Shown: piece by piece, positions 8,978-18,123 of the stretch | How the letters are laid out: each line of letters starts with the position of its first letter | Position numbering within the stretch: position 1 is the first letter of the stretch | Origin: Pseudarthrobacter siccitolerans | GTDB taxonomy: Bacteria; Actinomycetota; Actinomycetes; Actinomycetales; Micrococcaceae | Direction: 5' to 3' | NCBI RefSeq assembly: GCF_030823375.1 | Contig: NZ_JAUSXB010000001.1 | Span: 4,366,417 to 4,430,416 of the forward strand | DNA: 64,000 nucleotides | The notes under the pieces: generated by a model | Seen by the model: the letters and a program-made list of their open reading frames with translations, nothing else | Database searches by the model: none | Told to the model about the DNA's origin: nothing | Program-made: the position numbers and the translations under genes

Positions 8978-9021
8978 CTCCGGCCCGTATTCCCGCCACG
9001 TGCAGGAAGTACGGGCCGGAG
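8978..9021 (+). terminator. Hairpin after rnj, likely terminator
   Basis: CTCCGGCCCGTA and TACGGGCCGGAG pair perfectly over 12 base pairs around a 20-base loop, followed by a short GTGTTTAAA. It lies 16 bases after the rnj stop and before the ftsK promoter. Confidence 0.6.
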
Positions 9022-9103
9022 GTGTTTAAACGGCCCGAACCGGCCTGCTTGATTGAGGGGGATTGGCGGGCTCCAAATCCCCGGGAAACCCGTGCTGTTC
9101 CGG

Positions 9104-9109
9104 TACCGT
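9104..9109 (+). promoter_or_regulatory. -10 box of a likely leaderless promoter (ftsK)
   Basis: TACCGT ends 7 bases before the ATG at 9117, and no Shine-Dalgarno sequence is present. Confidence 0.45.
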
Positions 9110-9116
9110 GGCTAGT

Positions 9117-12005
9117 ATGGCCACTCGTACTACTTCCGCGCCCAATGGTTCCAGCAGGGCCGGCTCCGGCAGCAAATCCGGCGGCTCCGGCGGCCGCGGG
9201 TCCGGCTCCACGGCAGCCAAATCCCAGGCCAGGCCCGCGCGGTCCGGCACTGCCAGGACGCGCCAGCTTCCCGCCGTCGAACACCACCAGCCGTGGCTGC
9301 TCCGGGTGGTCGGCGGAGCATGGCTGGCCATTGGCCACCTTGTGGGTGGGGGAGTGCGGCGCATCGGATATGACGTCAGCGACCTCCCGGCTGACGAGCG
9401 CCGCGACGGCGCAGCCCTCTTCAACCTGGCCTTGGGTATTTTCATCGCCACTTTCGCCTGGTGGGGCCTGACTGGCTGGTTCCCAGACGCCGTCTATAGC
9501 GTGGTGAACGGCACGTTCGGCTGGATGTCACTGCTGCTTCCGCTGATGCTTTTTGTCTGCGCCTTCCGCCTCTTCCGCCAGCCCTTCGACGGGCGCGGCA
9601 ACAACAGGGTGGGCATCGGATTCCTCATCATGACGTTTGCCGGCTGCGGCCTGGCCCACATTCTGGGCGGACAGCCCACCGTGGCCCAGGGCTTTGACGG
9701 CCTGCGCCAGGCCGGCGGAATGCTCGGCTTCCTTGGCGCCTCCCCACTGGCCGCGATCCATCCGGCCGTGCCGCTGGTGCTGTACGGGCTGCTGGCTTTT
9801 GTGTCACTGCTCATCATTACCGCCACGCCGTTCGGTGCCATCCCGCGGCGGCTGCGCGGCGCGTATGAGCACCTGATGGGCATCGACCTCCTGGACGAGG
9901 AACAGGACGGGAACAAGCACGACCGAAGCTACCTTGAGCGGACGCCGCCTGCGGCGCCCAAAAAGAAGAAGCGGCGCTTCTTCGGCAAGGATAAAGATGC
10001 CGACGCCGGCCTGGAAGGTTACGTGGGCGACGAAGCCTTCGAACATGCCGTCGTCGATGACGATGATCCACAGCCCCCACATCCCGCCCCCGGTGTCCGC
10101 CGCCCCACCCAGGCGGAGATCGCCGTCGAAAAAATCAAGGCCGCGCAGGGGCTTGGCCCTGCTGCCGCCGGCCACGACAACGCGACCGAAGCCATCCCGA
10201 TGGTCACCCCCGGTATGGCCGCACCCGCGGGCAAGCCGGCCGCCCCGCCAACCGTGCCCTCCAACCCGGTGGCTCCCGCACCGCCGCCCGTGCCGATCCC
10301 GCAGCGCACCGAGCAGCTGTCCCTCGCGGGCGACGTGACCTACACGCTCCCTGCCTCCGACTACCTCACGCCCGGATCCATCCCCAAGGAGCGCACGGAA
10401 GCCAACGATGCCGTCGTCGCTGCCCTGACCGACACGCTCCAGCAGTTCAACGTCGACGCCACCGTGACTGGCTTCAGCCGCGGCCCCACCGTCACCCGGT
10501 ACGAGATCGAACTCGCGTCCGGGACCAAGGTGGAGCGGGTCACGGCGCTGTCCAAGAACATCTCCTACGCAGTGGCCTCCAGCGACGTGCGGATCCTCAG
10601 CCCCATCCCGGGAAAATCCGCGATTGGCATCGAAATCCCCAACACGGACCGCGAGACTGTGTCCCTGGGCGATGTGCTCCGCAGCCAGAACGCCCGCCGC
10701 ACCGAGCACCCGATGGTGATGGGCGTGGGCAAGGACGTCGAAGGCGGTTACGTGGTGGCCAACCTCGCCAAGATGCCCCACCTGCTGGTAGCCGGCGCTA
10801 CCGGTGCCGGTAAGTCCTCCTTCGTGAACTCCATGATCACCTCCATCCTCATGCGCGCCACCCCGGACGAGGTGCGGATGGTGATGGTGGATCCGAAGCG
10901 GGTGGAACTCACCGCTTACGAAGGCGTCCCGCACCTCATCACCCCCATCATCACCAACCCCAAGAAGGCCGCCGAAGCCCTCCAGTGGGTGGTCCGCGAG
11001 ATGGACGCCCGCTATGACGACCTCGCCAATTACGGGTTCAAGCACATCGACGACTTCAACAAGGCCGTCCGTGCCGGCAAGGTCCAGCCGCCGGTGGACT
11101 CCAAGCGCGTCATCCGCCCGTACCCCTACCTGCTGGTGATCGTGGACGAGCTCGCAGACCTCATGATGGTCGCCCCGCGGGACGTTGAAGACTCGATCGT
11201 CCGCATCACCCAGCTGGCCCGTGCTGCCGGCATCCACCTGGTCCTGGCTACCCAGCGGCCATCGGTGGACGTGGTGACCGGCCTGATCAAGGCCAACGTT
11301 CCCTCCAGGATGGCCTTCGCCACCTCCTCCGTGACCGACTCCCGCGTGGTCCTGGACCAGCCGGGCGCCGAAAAGCTCATCGGGCAGGGTGACGCGCTCT
11401 TCCTGCCCATGGGCGCCTCCAAGGCCATGCGTGTCCAGGGAGCCTGGGTCACGGAGTCTGAAATCCACAAGGTGGTGGAGCACGTCAAGGGACAACTCCA
11501 GGCCACCTACCGCGACGACGTTGCGGCGGAGGCGCCCAAGAAACAGATCGACGACGACATCGGGGACGACCTCGAGGTACTGCTGCAGGCCACCGAACTG
11601 GTGGTCACCACACAGTTCGGCTCCACCTCCATGCTGCAGCGCAAGCTGCGCGTCGGATTCGCCAAGGCGGGCCGCCTCATGGACCTGCTCGAATCAAGGG
11701 GAGTGGTGGGCCCTTCCGAAGGATCGAAGGCCCGCGACGTGCTGGTGAAACCGGACGACCTCGCCCCCGTCCTGGCCGCCATGAAGGGCCAGGAGGCTCC
11801 GGCCGCACCGGATGCCCAGACGGCCGCGCTCAGCGACAACGCCAACGCGAACATTGCCCAGGGCGGGTACGCCGAAGACCTGGTGGCCGCGGACTTGGAC
11901 CAGCGAAAGCAGAACGTGGAATATTACGACGGCTCCGATTCCCCGCCCGGCGGGTATGACGACGAGGACGGCTCCGAAGACGCCTGGTCCCTCACCGGGC
12001 GCTAG
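9117..12005 (+). CDS. ftsK: DNA translocase FtsK/SpoIIIE
   Basis: FtsK pumps chromosomal DNA through the closing septum. The 962 residues show the usual layout: a Ser/Gly/Ala-rich N-terminus, four or five hydrophobic spans (about 70-250), a linker rich in Pro/Ala, then the motor with Walker A GATGAGKSS (near residue 560) and Walker B LLVIVDELADLM (near 675). A C-terminal gamma winged helix (about 820-890) contains TTQFGSTSMLQRKLRVGFAKAG, which reads DNA polarity sites. I chose the ATG at 9117 over an upstream TTG at 9063 because of the -10 box position. A Gly/Asp/Ser-rich acidic tail closes the protein. Confidence 0.95.
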   Translation: MATRTTSAPNGSSRAGSGSKSGGSGGRGSGSTAAKSQARPARSGTARTRQLPAVEHHQPWLLRVVGGAWLAIGHLVGGGVRRIGYDVSDLPADERRDGAALFNLALGIFIATFAWWGLTGWFPDAVYSVVNGTFGWMSLLLPLMLFVCAFRLFRQPFDGRGNNRVGIGFLIMTFAGCGLAHILGGQPTVAQGFDGLRQAGGMLGFLGASPLAAIHPAVPLVLYGLLAFVSLLIITATPFGAIPRRLRGAYEHLMGIDLLDEEQDGNKHDRSYLERTPPAAPKKKKRRFFGKDKDADAGLEGYVGDEAFEHAVVDDDDPQPPHPAPGVRRPTQAEIAVEKIKAAQGLGPAAAGHDNATEAIPMVTPGMAAPAGKPAAPPTVPSNPVAPAPPPVPIPQRTEQLSLAGDVTYTLPASDYLTPGSIPKERTEANDAVVAALTDTLQQFNVDATVTGFSRGPTVTRYEIELASGTKVERVTALSKNISYAVASSDVRILSPIPGKSAIGIEIPNTDRETVSLGDVLRSQNARRTEHPMVMGVGKDVEGGYVVANLAKMPHLLVAGATGAGKSSFVNSMITSILMRATPDEVRMVMVDPKRVELTAYEGVPHLITPIITNPKKAAEALQWVVREMDARYDDLANYGFKHIDDFNKAVRAGKVQPPVDSKRVIRPYPYLLVIVDELADLMMVAPRDVEDSIVRITQLARAAGIHLVLATQRPSVDVVTGLIKANVPSRMAFATSSVTDSRVVLDQPGAEKLIGQGDALFLPMGASKAMRVQGAWVTESEIHKVVEHVKGQLQATYRDDVAAEAPKKQIDDDIGDDLEVLLQATELVVTTQFGSTSMLQRKLRVGFAKAGRLMDLLESRGVVGPSEGSKARDVLVKPDDLAPVLAAMKGQEAPAAPDAQTAALSDNANANIAQGGYAEDLVAADLDQRKQNVEYYDGSDSPPGGYDDEDGSEDAWSLTGR

Positions 12006-12016
12006 GCCGAAGACTG

Positions 12017-12022
12017 TAGCCT
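12017..12022 (+). promoter_or_regulatory. -10 box of a likely leaderless promoter (pgsA)
   Basis: TAGCCT ends 6 bases before the GTG start at 12029. Confidence 0.5.
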
Positions 12023-12028
12023 AGAAAG

Positions 12029-12667
12029 GTGACAAGTACCGATGCAACCGCCGCCGGCCGTGCCGGGGTCTGGAACCTTCCCAATATCCTGACCATGCTC
12101 CGCATCGCGCTGGTGCCGTTCTTCGTCTGGTTCCTGATCGCGGACGCGCCCGGACTCCACAGCCAGTCCGGGCCCTGGCGCTGGGCAGCAGCGGCCGCGT
12201 TCGCCGTCGCGATTTACACTGACAAACTCGACGGCGATATCGCCAGGAGCCGGAACCTGGTGACCGATTTCGGCAAGATCGCCGACCCCATCGCAGACAA
12301 GCTGCTCATCGGTTCTGCCCTGGTGATGCTGTCCGTGCTCGGCGAACTGCCCTGGTGGGCCACCCTGGTGATCCTGGTGCGTGAATGGGGCGTCACCGCC
12401 CTGCGCTTCTTCGTCATCCGTTACGGCGTTATTCCCGCCTCGCGGGGCGGGAAGCTTAAAACCGTGGTCCAGACCCTGGCCATCTTCCTGTACCTCCTCC
12501 CGCTGGCCGCCGTTGCGCCGTGGCTCACCTGGGCGGCATTCGCCGTCATGATGGTGGCCGTGGCAATCACCGTCTGGACCGGCGTCGAGTACGTGATCGA
12601 GGCGATGCGCCTGCGCGCCAAGGGGAAAGTCCAGGGAACCAAAAACAGCGGACAGGAACCGGCATGA
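12029..12667 (+). CDS. pgsA: CDP-diacylglycerol-glycerol-3-phosphate 3-phosphatidyltransferase
   Basis: PgsA makes phosphatidylglycerol phosphate, the precursor of phosphatidylglycerol and cardiolipin, in the membrane. The 212 residues contain the CDP-alcohol phosphotransferase signature, with the spaced Asp residues of DKLDGDIAR and, ten residues on, FGKIADPIADK. About five hydrophobic spans surround it. Position between ftsK and the cinA-type gene, with a 4-base overlap downstream, is the usual actinobacterial order. The GTG start is supported by the -10 box 6 bases upstream. Confidence 0.93.
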   Translation: MTSTDATAAGRAGVWNLPNILTMLRIALVPFFVWFLIADAPGLHSQSGPWRWAAAAAFAVAIYTDKLDGDIARSRNLVTDFGKIADPIADKLLIGSALVMLSVLGELPWWATLVILVREWGVTALRFFVIRYGVIPASRGGKLKTVVQTLAIFLYLLPLAAVAPWLTWAAFAVMMVAVAITVWTGVEYVIEAMRLRAKGKVQGTKNSGQEPA

Positions 12668-13158
12668 ACAACCAGCACCATCTGTCGCTTCACCACCTGT
12701 CGGAGCAGGCCGTCCGCCAGGCCCTCGAGCTCAAGCGTACGGTGGCAACAGCCGAGTCGCTGACAGCCGGCATGGTGTCCGCAGTCCTCGCTGACACTCC
12801 GGGCGCCTCCGGGATGCTGCAGGGCGGAGTGGTGGCCTACCAGAACTCCGTCAAAACGGACGTGCTGAAGGTCTCCGCGGAACTGCTGGCCCGTGTGGGA
12901 TCCGTTGATACCGGGGTGGCCGCCGACATGGCACAAGGTGCCCGGACGGCCCTTGGCGCCGATATTGGCGTCTCCACCACGGGTGTTGCCGGACCGGAAG
13001 CCCACGACGGAAAACCGGTGGGAACGGTGTATATAGGCATTGCTACGGCAGCAGGAACAAACGGCTACGAGTATGTGTTTTCAGGGAACCGGTCGGAGAT
13101 CCGGGGGCAGGCCTGCGGCGCTGCGCTGGAACGGCTGATCGAAGCCCTGGCTTCCTGA
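12664..13158 (+). CDS. CinA-family nicotinamide-nucleotide amidohydrolase (PncC-type)
   Basis: The 164-residue protein is the stand-alone C-terminal CinA domain, which deamidates nicotinamide mononucleotide for NAD recycling. Signatures are TAESLTAGMVSAVLADTPGAS near residue 24, VVAYQNSVK near 60, and VSTTGVAGPEAHDGKPVGTVYIG near 105. It lacks the N-terminal MoaB-like domain of long CinA. The ATG overlaps the pgsA stop by 4 bases, so it is coupled to pgsA. The alternative name, competence-damage-inducible protein, is historical. Confidence 0.9.
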   Translation: MNNQHHLSLHHLSEQAVRQALELKRTVATAESLTAGMVSAVLADTPGASGMLQGGVVAYQNSVKTDVLKVSAELLARVGSVDTGVAADMAQGARTALGADIGVSTTGVAGPEAHDGKPVGTVYIGIATAAGTNGYEYVFSGNRSEIRGQACGAALERLIEALAS

Positions 13159-13243
13159 AGTTACCGGGCTGTAAAGTTGATGGGAACAAAAGCCGGTACC
13201 GATTAGTTATTACATTGTGTCGCTTCCGGAGAGCGGAGGCGCC

Positions 13244-13249
13244 TAGGAT
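13244..13249 (+). promoter_or_regulatory. Possible -10 box of clgR
   Basis: TAGGAT lies 60 bases before the clgR ATG. The predicted start site near 13256 would place the ClgR-like palindrome directly over the first transcribed bases. No good -35 is seen. Confidence 0.35.
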
Positions 13250-13260
13250 GAAAACACCAA

Positions 13261-13282
13261 CGGTTCGCTTCACGGCGAACCG
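13261..13282. promoter_or_regulatory. Perfect inverted repeat resembling a ClgR operator
   Basis: CGGTTCGC and GCGAACCG pair around a 6-base spacer. The GTTCGC...GCG core matches the published type of ClgR binding site upstream of clp and clgR genes in actinobacteria. Position just before clgR suggests autoregulation. Confidence 0.6.
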
Positions 13283-13309
13283 GACTAAACGAGGAGCAAG
13301 GCGATACAG

Positions 13310-13762
13310 ATGGTAAAGCAGCCCGTATCCGTAAACGGCGTTGTCCGCTGGAAGGATGTGGGCCTCGCCGATCAGGCTAAGAGCGAACAGAAGGAGCGCA
13401 AGATGGTGGTACTTCGTCACGAAATCGGTGATGTCCTGCGCGATGTTCGCCAGCGTCAGGGGCGCACGCTCCGTGAAGTCTCGCACAGCGCCCGTGTCTC
13501 CCTGGGTTACCTCAGCGAAGTGGAGCGCGGTCAGAAGGAAGCATCTTCCGAGCTGCTGTCTTCAATCTGCTCGGCCCTGGACGTCCCGTTGTCCAGCATG
13601 CTCCGCGAGGTCAGCGACCGGGTGGCAGTAGCCGAAGGCGTAGCCGTTCCGGACACCGTTCCGCAGGAATTCTCCCAGCGTTACGGACGCGACCTTGAGC
13701 GCGACCTGAACAACGAACTCAACGATGAACTTTCAACGGGACTCCTCTCCGGCGCCCGGTAA
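13310..13762 (+). CDS. clgR: ClgR-type XRE-family transcriptional regulator
   Basis: The helix-turn-helix core ([20 protein letters not shown], about residues 53-72 from the first ATG) followed by [11 protein letters not shown] is characteristic of ClgR, the actinobacterial activator of clp protease and related stress genes. Length from 13310 is 150 residues. A second in-frame ATG at 13403 has a better ribosome site (AAGGAG, 6-base gap) and would give 119 residues starting directly before the DNA-binding domain. The upstream residues [13 protein letters not shown] look protein-like, so I keep the longer form. The acidic C-terminus is of unclear role. It follows pgsA and the cinA-type gene as in relatives. 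Confidence 0.85.
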   Translation: MVKQPVSVNGVVRWKDVGLADQAKSEQKERKMVVLRHEIGDVLRDVRQRQGRTLREVSHSARVSLGYLSEVERGQKEASSELLSSICSALDVPLSSMLREVSDRVAVAEGVAVPDTVPQEFSQRYGRDLERDLNNELNDELSTGLLSGAR

Positions 13763-13797
13763 GGATTGATCCACCACACGGTGGAATCCTGCACGTT

Positions 13798-13826
13798 GAA
13801 GCCCCCGGCAATCCGCCGGGGGCTTC
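13798..13826. terminator. Strong bidirectional terminator between clgR and the MarR gene
   Basis: GAAGCCCCCGG and CCGGGGGCTTC form an 11-bp stem, extendable by ACGT pairs on both sides. It sits between two convergent genes and is followed by GTGTTT. Confidence 0.8.
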
Positions 13827-13853
13827 ACGTGTTTCTGCTCACGAACGTGGGCC

Positions 13854-14387
13854 CTACTTCTCCCCGGCCGGGGCGGCAGGCGGACCATCCTGCGGGAAAC
13901 CGTCACGCTCATACGTTGCGTTCAGCTTGGCCATAAACCGGGCCAGCTCCTGCAAGTCCTCCACCGGCCATTCACCCAGCCGCTCCCGAAAGACCTGGCG
14001 GCGCGCGTCCTGGACCTGGTGCATCTTTTCCTCGCCCTTGGGGGTCAGCTGGATGGCCTGGGCGCGCCCGTCCAGCGGATCGGCTTCCTTGGAAACCAGG
14101 CCGATGTTTTCGAGGAATGCAATCTGCCGGCTGACTGACGGCTTGCCCACACCGATGTTCATCGCGAGATCCGTGAGCCGGATAGGGCCCTCCCGGCGGA
14201 TGACTGTCAACAGGCCGTAGGCGGCGGGCTCCATGTCCGGGTGGACCTGGCGGGAAAGCTGGTTGGAGATGGCCCGCGCGCGCCGCCAGAAGAGGCTGAT
14301 CTGGTGTTCGACGTTCTGCAGGGCTGCGTCCACCAAATAATCGTCGTCGCGGCCGTCAGGGGTCGGGGCGGCAGGGGAGTTGCTCAT
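13854..14387 (-). CDS. MarR-family transcriptional regulator
   Basis: The 177-residue protein has the MarR winged-helix layout: an N-terminal dimer helix, ITRLTDLAMNIG-like recognition region (IRLTDLAMNIGVGKPSVSRQ, about 75-94) and the wing VSKEADPLDGRAQAIQLTPKG. Such regulators usually control efflux or stress genes nearby and respond to small aromatic ligands; no target gene is evident beside it. It is divergent from the DUF3046-recA unit and convergent with clgR. A TAGAAT hexamer 7 bases before the ATG suggests a leaderless transcript. Confidence 0.88.
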   Translation of the reverse strand: MSNSPAAPTPDGRDDDYLVDAALQNVEHQISLFWRRARAISNQLSRQVHPDMEPAAYGLLTVIRREGPIRLTDLAMNIGVGKPSVSRQIAFLENIGLVSKEADPLDGRAQAIQLTPKGEEKMHQVQDARRQVFRERLGEWPVEDLQELARFMAKLNATYERDGFPQDGPPAAPAGEK

Positions 14388-14394
14388 GGCAACA

Positions 14395-14400
14395 ATTCTA
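14395..14400 (-). promoter_or_regulatory. -10 box of a likely leaderless promoter (MarR gene)
   Basis: On the minus strand TAGAAT ends 7 bases before the ATG at 14387. Confidence 0.55.
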
Positions 14401-14429
14401 AGGGTGCGCGATCATGAGAGACTTTTCAG

Positions 14430-14654
14430 GTGCGAATCAGCGACTATTGGCGACTTATGGACGACGAATTTGGCGCCGGCTACTCGCGGGTCCTCAGCAG
14501 CACCCTTGTTCTTGCCGGCGTGGGTGGCCGCACCGCGGACCAGGCGCTGGCCGCCGGCGTGGAACCGCGCAAGGTGTGGCTGGCGGTCTGTGATGTCCAG
14601 GATGTTCCCGCCGGACGCCGGCTTGGCCGGGACATGAAGCCCCGCGCCGAATAG
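14430..14654 (+). CDS. DUF3046 family protein
   Basis: The 74-residue protein (start MRISDYWRLMDDEFG, then the Leu/Ala-rich middle and DVPAGRRLGRD near the end) matches the actinobacterial family DUF3046, which is almost always found just upstream of recA. Function is unknown. The GTG start lies 42 bases from the divergent MarR start. It ends about 30 bases before the recA SOS box, so recA can be induced independently of it. Confidence 0.8.
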   Translation: MRISDYWRLMDDEFGAGYSRVLSSTLVLAGVGGRTADQALAAGVEPRKVWLAVCDVQDVPAGRRLGRDMKPRAE

Positions 14655-14684
14655 CCGAATCTTCCTGACACGCCGGGCCATTGT

Positions 14685-14700
14685 TCGAATACCTGTTCGG
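14685..14700. promoter_or_regulatory. LexA-type SOS box of recA
   Basis: TCGAATACCTGTTCGG matches the Gram-positive SOS box with one arm imperfect. It covers the -35 position (TCGAAT) of a promoter whose -10 is TATGCT at 14708-14713, spacer 17. Confidence 0.85.
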
Positions 14701-14844
14701 GTAAAGCTATGCTTTTCACAGCGGGTTATCCACATAGCTGCCGTCCTCCGGCCGGAATGTCAGTGGGTCCCATTAGCGTCAGAGATGACCAATAAACGGC
14801 CCCTGAGGCCACTCCAAAGCGAGAAAGCATTAGAGGTGTGAACC

Positions 14845-15900
14845 ATGGCGGCAGCCCCGGATCGTGCAAAAGCGCTCGAAGCAGCGCTGGCCCAGATCGA
14901 CAAGCAGTTCGGTAAAGGCTCAGTCATGCGGCTCGGCGACGAAGTCCGGGCACCCATCGAGGTTATCCCCACCGGCTCCATTGCCCTGGACGTAGCACTG
15001 GGAATTGGCGGCCTTCCCCGCGGCCGCGTGGTTGAGATCTACGGCCCGGAATCCTCCGGTAAAACCACCGTGGCACTGCACGCCGTGGCCAACGCCCAGC
15101 GCCTGGGCGGCATCGCTGCCTTCATCGACGCCGAGCACGCCCTTGACCCCGAGTACGCCGCCAAGCTCGGTGTGGACACGGACGCGCTCCTGGTCTCCCA
15201 GCCGGACACCGGCGAGCAGGCGCTGGAGATCATGGACATGCTCGTCGGTTCAGGCTCCCTCGACGTCATCGTCATCGACTCCGTCGCCGCCCTGGTGCCC
15301 CGCGCCGAAATCGAGGGCGACATGGGCGACAGCCACGTGGGCCTCCAGGCCCGGCTGATGAGCCAGGCCCTGCGTAAGATCACCGGCCGCCTGAGCCAGA
15401 CCAAAACCACGGCGATCTTCATCAACCAGCTCCGTGAAAAGATCGGCGTCTTCTTCGGTTCCCCCGAAACCACCACCGGTGGTAAGGCCCTGAAGTTCTA
15501 CGCCTCCATCCGTATCGACGTGCGCCGCATCCAGACCCTCAAGGAAGGCGCGGATTCGGTCGGTAACCGCACGAAAGCCAAGATCGTCAAGAACAAGATG
15601 GCCCCGCCCTTCAAGGTGGCCGAGTTCGACATCATCTACGGCCAGGGCATCTCCCGCGAGGGCGGCATCATCGACATGGGTGTTGAGCACGGCATCATCA
15701 AGAAGTCCGGCTCCTGGTTCACGTACGACGGCGACCAGCTGGGCCAGGGCATGGAAAACTCCCGCCGGTTCCTCCGGGACAACCCGGAGCTCGCCGCCGA
15801 GTTGGAGCGGCTGATCAAGGAAAAGCTTGGAGTCGGCGTGAAGCCTGCCGAGGCCGAGTCCAAGGACTCCCCGAAGCTGAAGGCTGTTGACGGGTTCTAA
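14845..15900 (+). CDS. recA: Recombinase RecA
   Basis: RecA coats single-stranded DNA for homologous recombination and triggers LexA self-cleavage. The 351 residues are full length and uninterrupted by an intein. Walker A GPESSGKT is at 67-74, the [20 protein letters not shown] block follows near 140-160, and the [20 protein letters not shown] loop is intact. The SOS box upstream and recX 3 bases downstream give the usual SOS-inducible recA-recX pair. About 130 bases of untranslated leader precede the ATG, with no strong structure noted. Confidence 0.98.
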   Translation: MAAAPDRAKALEAALAQIDKQFGKGSVMRLGDEVRAPIEVIPTGSIALDVALGIGGLPRGRVVEIYGPESSGKTTVALHAVANAQRLGGIAAFIDAEHALDPEYAAKLGVDTDALLVSQPDTGEQALEIMDMLVGSGSLDVIVIDSVAALVPRAEIEGDMGDSHVGLQARLMSQALRKITGRLSQTKTTAIFINQLREKIGVFFGSPETTTGGKALKFYASIRIDVRRIQTLKEGADSVGNRTKAKIVKNKMAPPFKVAEFDIIYGQGISREGGIIDMGVEHGIIKKSGSWFTYDGDQLGQGMENSRRFLRDNPELAAELERLIKEKLGVGVKPAEAESKDSPKLKAVDGF

Positions 15901-15903
15901 CCG

Positions 15904-16542
15904 TTGAGGGGTACTGACGATGCGCGTCCCCGCCGGTCCCGGACCGGCGGGCGGCGCGCTGCTTCCTTTGCAGATTCTTACCCGGACGGCCCGGAACCTG
16001 ACTCTCCGATTTCGGAGGACCTCGAACCGGATCCCTTCTCGGTGGCCCAGGCCATTGTCTACCGGCAGTTGACCGCGTCGGCGAAAAGCAGGCTTCAACT
16101 GGCCCGCAAGCTTTCCGAGCGGAACATCCCGGAGCACGTTGCTGAGGCGGTCCTGGACAAGTTCGAGGAAGCCCGCCTCATCAATGACGCCGATTTCGCT
16201 GACATGTGGGTGCGGAGCCGTTCGCAGTCCCGCAAGCTGGCCAAGGGTGCGCTCCGCCGGGAACTGGCGGAAAAAGGTGTGGACCAGGAAACCGCTGCGG
16301 CGGCCCTGGAGCAGATCTCCGACCATGATGAGGAAGCCGCTGCGAGGAGCCTGGTGGAGCGGAAGCTGCGGCCCGGCGCCGATCTGGCAGACCAGGCAGA
16401 GCGGGACAAAGCCACGCGCCGGCTGGCATCGATGCTGGCGCGGAAGGGTTACCAGCCGTCCCAGGCCTTCCGCATCGTCACCGAGGTCCTGGACGCCCAT
16501 CCGGCTCCAGACCATGATGAGCCTTTGAACCGGTACCCTTAA
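15904..16542 (+). CDS. recX: Regulatory protein RecX
   Basis: RecX binds and restrains RecA filaments. The 212 residues have a disordered Arg/Pro/Asp-rich N-terminus of about 50 residues and three RecX helical repeats (AIVYRQLTASAKSRLQLARK, then LINDADFADMWVRSR, then the C-terminal ARKGYQPSQAF). The only early in-frame start is a TTG 3 bases after the recA stop, so translation is probably coupled to recA. The weak start would keep RecX well below RecA levels. A later GTG at 16042 would delete only the disordered tail. Confidence 0.9.
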   Translation: MRGTDDARPRRSRTGGRRAASFADSYPDGPEPDSPISEDLEPDPFSVAQAIVYRQLTASAKSRLQLARKLSERNIPEHVAEAVLDKFEEARLINDADFADMWVRSRSQSRKLAKGALRRELAEKGVDQETAAAALEQISDHDEEAAARSLVERKLRPGADLADQAERDKATRRLASMLARKGYQPSQAFRIVTEVLDAHPAPDHDEPLNRYP

Positions 16543-16545
16543 CAG

Positions 16546-18120
16546 GTGAGTTTGACCATTCCTTCCCCCGTTTCCGGCCCAGGCGCTGTTGTGGAGTTGG
16601 GCGCTGCCCAGGCTGCGTCCATCTTGGAAAACGGTACCCAGAAGCCACGCACCTACGAGGTCCGTACCTTCGGCTGCCAAATGAACGTGCATGATTCCGA
16701 GCGTATGGCGGGCATGCTGGAGAATGCAGGCTACGTGCCGGCGGACGGCGGGCAGGCCGACGTCGTGGTCTTCAACACCTGTGCCGTGCGGGAAAACGCG
16801 GACAACAAGCTCTACGGCAACCTCGGTATGCTGGCCCCCGTGAAGGCAGCCAACCCGGGAATGCAGATCGCGGTGGGCGGCTGCCTGGCGCAGAAGGACC
16901 GGGAGACGATCCTGAAGAAGGCGCCCTGGGTGGACGCCGTCTTCGGCACGCACAACGTTGGTGCCCTGCCCGCCCTGCTGGAGCGGGCCCGGCACAACCA
17001 CGAGGCCCAGCTGGAGATCCTCGAGTCCCTGGACGTTTTCCCGTCCACCCTCCCCACCAAGCGCGATTCCGTCTACTCGGGCTGGGTTTCCATTTCGGTG
17101 GGCTGCAACAACACCTGCACCTTCTGCATCGTTCCGGCCCTGCGTGGCAAGGAGAAGGACCGCCGCCCCGGCGACATTCTCGCGGAGATCCAGGCCCTCG
17201 TTGATGACGGTGCCATCGAAGTCACCCTGCTGGGACAGAACGTGAACTCCTACGGCGTGGAGTTCGGCGACCGGCAGGCCTTCTCCAAACTCCTTCGCGC
17301 CTGCGGTGACATTGAGGGACTGGAACGCGTCCGTTTCACCAGCCCCCACCCGGCCGCCTTCACAGACGACGTCATTGACGCCATGGCCGAAACACCGAAT
17401 GTGATGCCGCAGCTGCACATGCCGCTGCAGTCGGGCTCGGACAAGGTCCTGCGCGACATGAAGCGCTCCTACCGGTCGGCGAAGTTCCTGGGCATCCTGG
17501 ACAAGGTCCGTGAAAAGATTCCCCATGCCGCCATCTCCACGGACATCATCGTTGGCTTCCCGGGTGAAACCGAAGAGGACTTCCACGCGACCCTCGACGT
17601 CGTGGAGAAGTCCCGCTTCGCCACGGCCTTCACGTTCCAGTACTCCAAACGCCCCGGAACCCCCGCTGCGGACTTGCCGGACCAGCTTCCCAAGGCAGTG
17701 GTGCAGGAACGCTTCGAACGGCTCACCGAACTCCAGGACCGCATCGCCGCCGAGGAAAACCGCAAGCAGCTCGGCCGCAAAGTTGAGGTTATGGTCACTG
17801 CGCAGTCGGGACGGAAGGCCGGGGAAACCCACCGCTTGTCCGGCCGGTCCCAAGACCAGCGGCTGGTGCACTTCTCCGTCCCTGACGGCGCTGAAGCACC
17901 GCGCCCGGGCGACCTCGTAACGGTCACCATCACGGAGGCCGCAGCCTTCCACCTCGTGGCCGATCCCACCCTTGACGATTACAGCCTCCGCCGTTCCCGC
18001 GCCGGCGACGCCTGGGACAGGTCGCAGGCCGATTCCTGCGGTGTTCCCGCCCCGGGCACCGGCGACGGCAGGACCGGGGTTTCCCTCGGCATGCCCTCGC
18101 TGCCTGTGCGCACCCGCTGA
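16546..18120 (+). CDS. miaB: tRNA-2-methylthio-N6-dimethylallyladenosine synthase MiaB
   Basis: MiaB is a radical-SAM enzyme that adds a methylthio group to i6A37 in tRNAs reading UNN codons. The N-terminal MTTase domain begins with [14 protein letters not shown], the radical-SAM CxxxCxxC is in [16 protein letters not shown], and a TRAM domain near 415-480 ends with [14 protein letters not shown]. The 524 residues exceed the usual 450-510 through a low-complexity C-terminal tail after TRAM. The GTG start follows recX by 3 bases, and the next gene miaA makes its substrate. Confidence 0.96.
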   Translation: MSLTIPSPVSGPGAVVELGAAQAASILENGTQKPRTYEVRTFGCQMNVHDSERMAGMLENAGYVPADGGQADVVVFNTCAVRENADNKLYGNLGMLAPVKAANPGMQIAVGGCLAQKDRETILKKAPWVDAVFGTHNVGALPALLERARHNHEAQLEILESLDVFPSTLPTKRDSVYSGWVSISVGCNNTCTFCIVPALRGKEKDRRPGDILAEIQALVDDGAIEVTLLGQNVNSYGVEFGDRQAFSKLLRACGDIEGLERVRFTSPHPAAFTDDVIDAMAETPNVMPQLHMPLQSGSDKVLRDMKRSYRSAKFLGILDKVREKIPHAAISTDIIVGFPGETEEDFHATLDVVEKSRFATAFTFQYSKRPGTPAADLPDQLPKAVVQERFERLTELQDRIAAEENRKQLGRKVEVMVTAQSGRKAGETHRLSGRSQDQRLVHFSVPDGAEAPRPGDLVTVTITEAAAFHLVADPTLDDYSLRRSRAGDAWDRSQADSCGVPAPGTGDGRTGVSLGMPSLPVRTR

Positions 18121-18123
18121 CCG

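Noticed and set aside
9804..11495. 563-codon minus-strand frame over ftsK
   Set aside because: Shadow frame in high-GC DNA.
15250..17952. 900-codon minus-strand frame over recA-recX-miaB
   Set aside because: Mirror of three certain genes; composition is that of a shadow frame.
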